Positions 15,826-15,911 of a DNA stretch of 15,911 bases are shown here, piece after piece. The translations under genes were made by a program, and so were the position numbers. The DNA lies in assembly GCA_903910005.1 (NCBI GenBank), contig CAIVXW010000099.1, positions 1 through 15,911 on the forward strand. The letters run 5' to 3'. Source of the stretch: an uncultured Methylococcaceae bacterium. GTDB taxonomy: Bacteria; Pseudomonadota; Gammaproteobacteria; Methylococcales; Methylococcaceae. Each line of letters begins with the position of its first letter. Within the stretch, counting starts at the first letter, position 1. The notes below the pieces were generated by a model, which worked only from the letters and a program-made list of their open reading frames with translations, was not told where the DNA came from and searched no databases.

Positions 15826-15911
15826 CCCTGGGAGTAGCGTCCCGGGAGTGGCGTCCCGGGAGTGGCGTCCCGGGAGTGGCGTCCCGGGAGTGGCGTCCCG
15901 GGAGTGGCGTC
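15826..15911. repeat. 14-base tandem repeat array with CCCGGG core, runs off the window
   Basis: Five perfect copies of CCCGGGAGTGGCGT occupy 15841-15910, and the next copy starts at the last base. A degenerate 15-base unit (CCCTGGGAGTAGCGT) precedes them at 15826-15840 and marks the array's edge. Each unit has the palindrome CCCGGG, so neighbouring units can form a seven-pair hairpin (CCCGGGA/TCCCGGG) around a six-base loop. The period of 14 is not a multiple of three, so it is unlikely to be a protein repeat. Full length is unknown because the array continues past the edge. Confidence 0.95.

Noticed and set aside
15826..15911. CRISPR array or G-quadruplex in the right-edge repeat
   Set aside because: There are no unique spacers between the 14-base units, so it is not CRISPR. 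The GGG runs are 11 bases apart and alternate with CCC runs, which favours hairpins over quadruplex.

Overview
The window looks like chromosomal DNA of a moderately GC-rich gammaproteobacterium. Two points suggest this: the order mtaD-ubiG-mupP-yciK, which is the arrangement known from Pseudomonas and relatives, and an ABC-transporter set of the families that accompany PQQ-dependent alcohol dehydrogenases. A PQQ-using or methylotrophic lifestyle is plausible, but no PQQ biosynthesis or dehydrogenase gene lies in the window. The species cannot be named from the sequence.

Left part, + strand, 5-10754. A small membrane-protein ORF (53 aa) overlaps a large hybrid sensor kinase (MASE1-CHASE-PAS-HisKA-HATPase-REC). 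The kinase gene in turn overlaps a four-gene PQQ-catabolism-associated ABC module: periplasmic substrate-binding protein, seven-repeat beta-propeller protein, ATPase and ABC-2 permease. One base after the permease stop the dTDP-L-rhamnose genes begin, in the order rfbB-rfbA-rfbC-rfbD. Apart from 103 bases before rfbA, the junctions overlap or are very short, so sensing, transport and rhamnose-donor synthesis could share a transcript.

Right part, - strand, 15684 down to 10792, convergent with the first block. Order of transcription: mtaD (adenosine-type deaminase), ubiG (ubiquinone O-methyltransferase), mupP-like HAD phosphatase, yciK-like short-chain dehydrogenase, an unrecognised tail-anchored coiled-coil protein built of 11- and 14-residue repeats, and sufT (DUF59 Fe-S assembly factor). 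Most junctions are ATGA overlaps or gaps of a few bases. The exception is 132 bases before sufT, which holds a REP-like hairpin.

Right edge, 15685-15911. This is non-coding DNA upstream of mtaD with a candidate extended -10 promoter on the - strand. Behind it is an array of 14-base tandem repeats, each carrying the palindrome CCCGGG, that runs off the end of the window.

No mobile element, CRISPR, tRNA or rRNA was seen. Most genes are recognisable families. The least explained items are the coiled-coil repeat protein, the terminal 14-base repeat array, the REP-like hairpin, and the coupling of a MASE1-CHASE hybrid kinase to the PQQ-associated ABC module.
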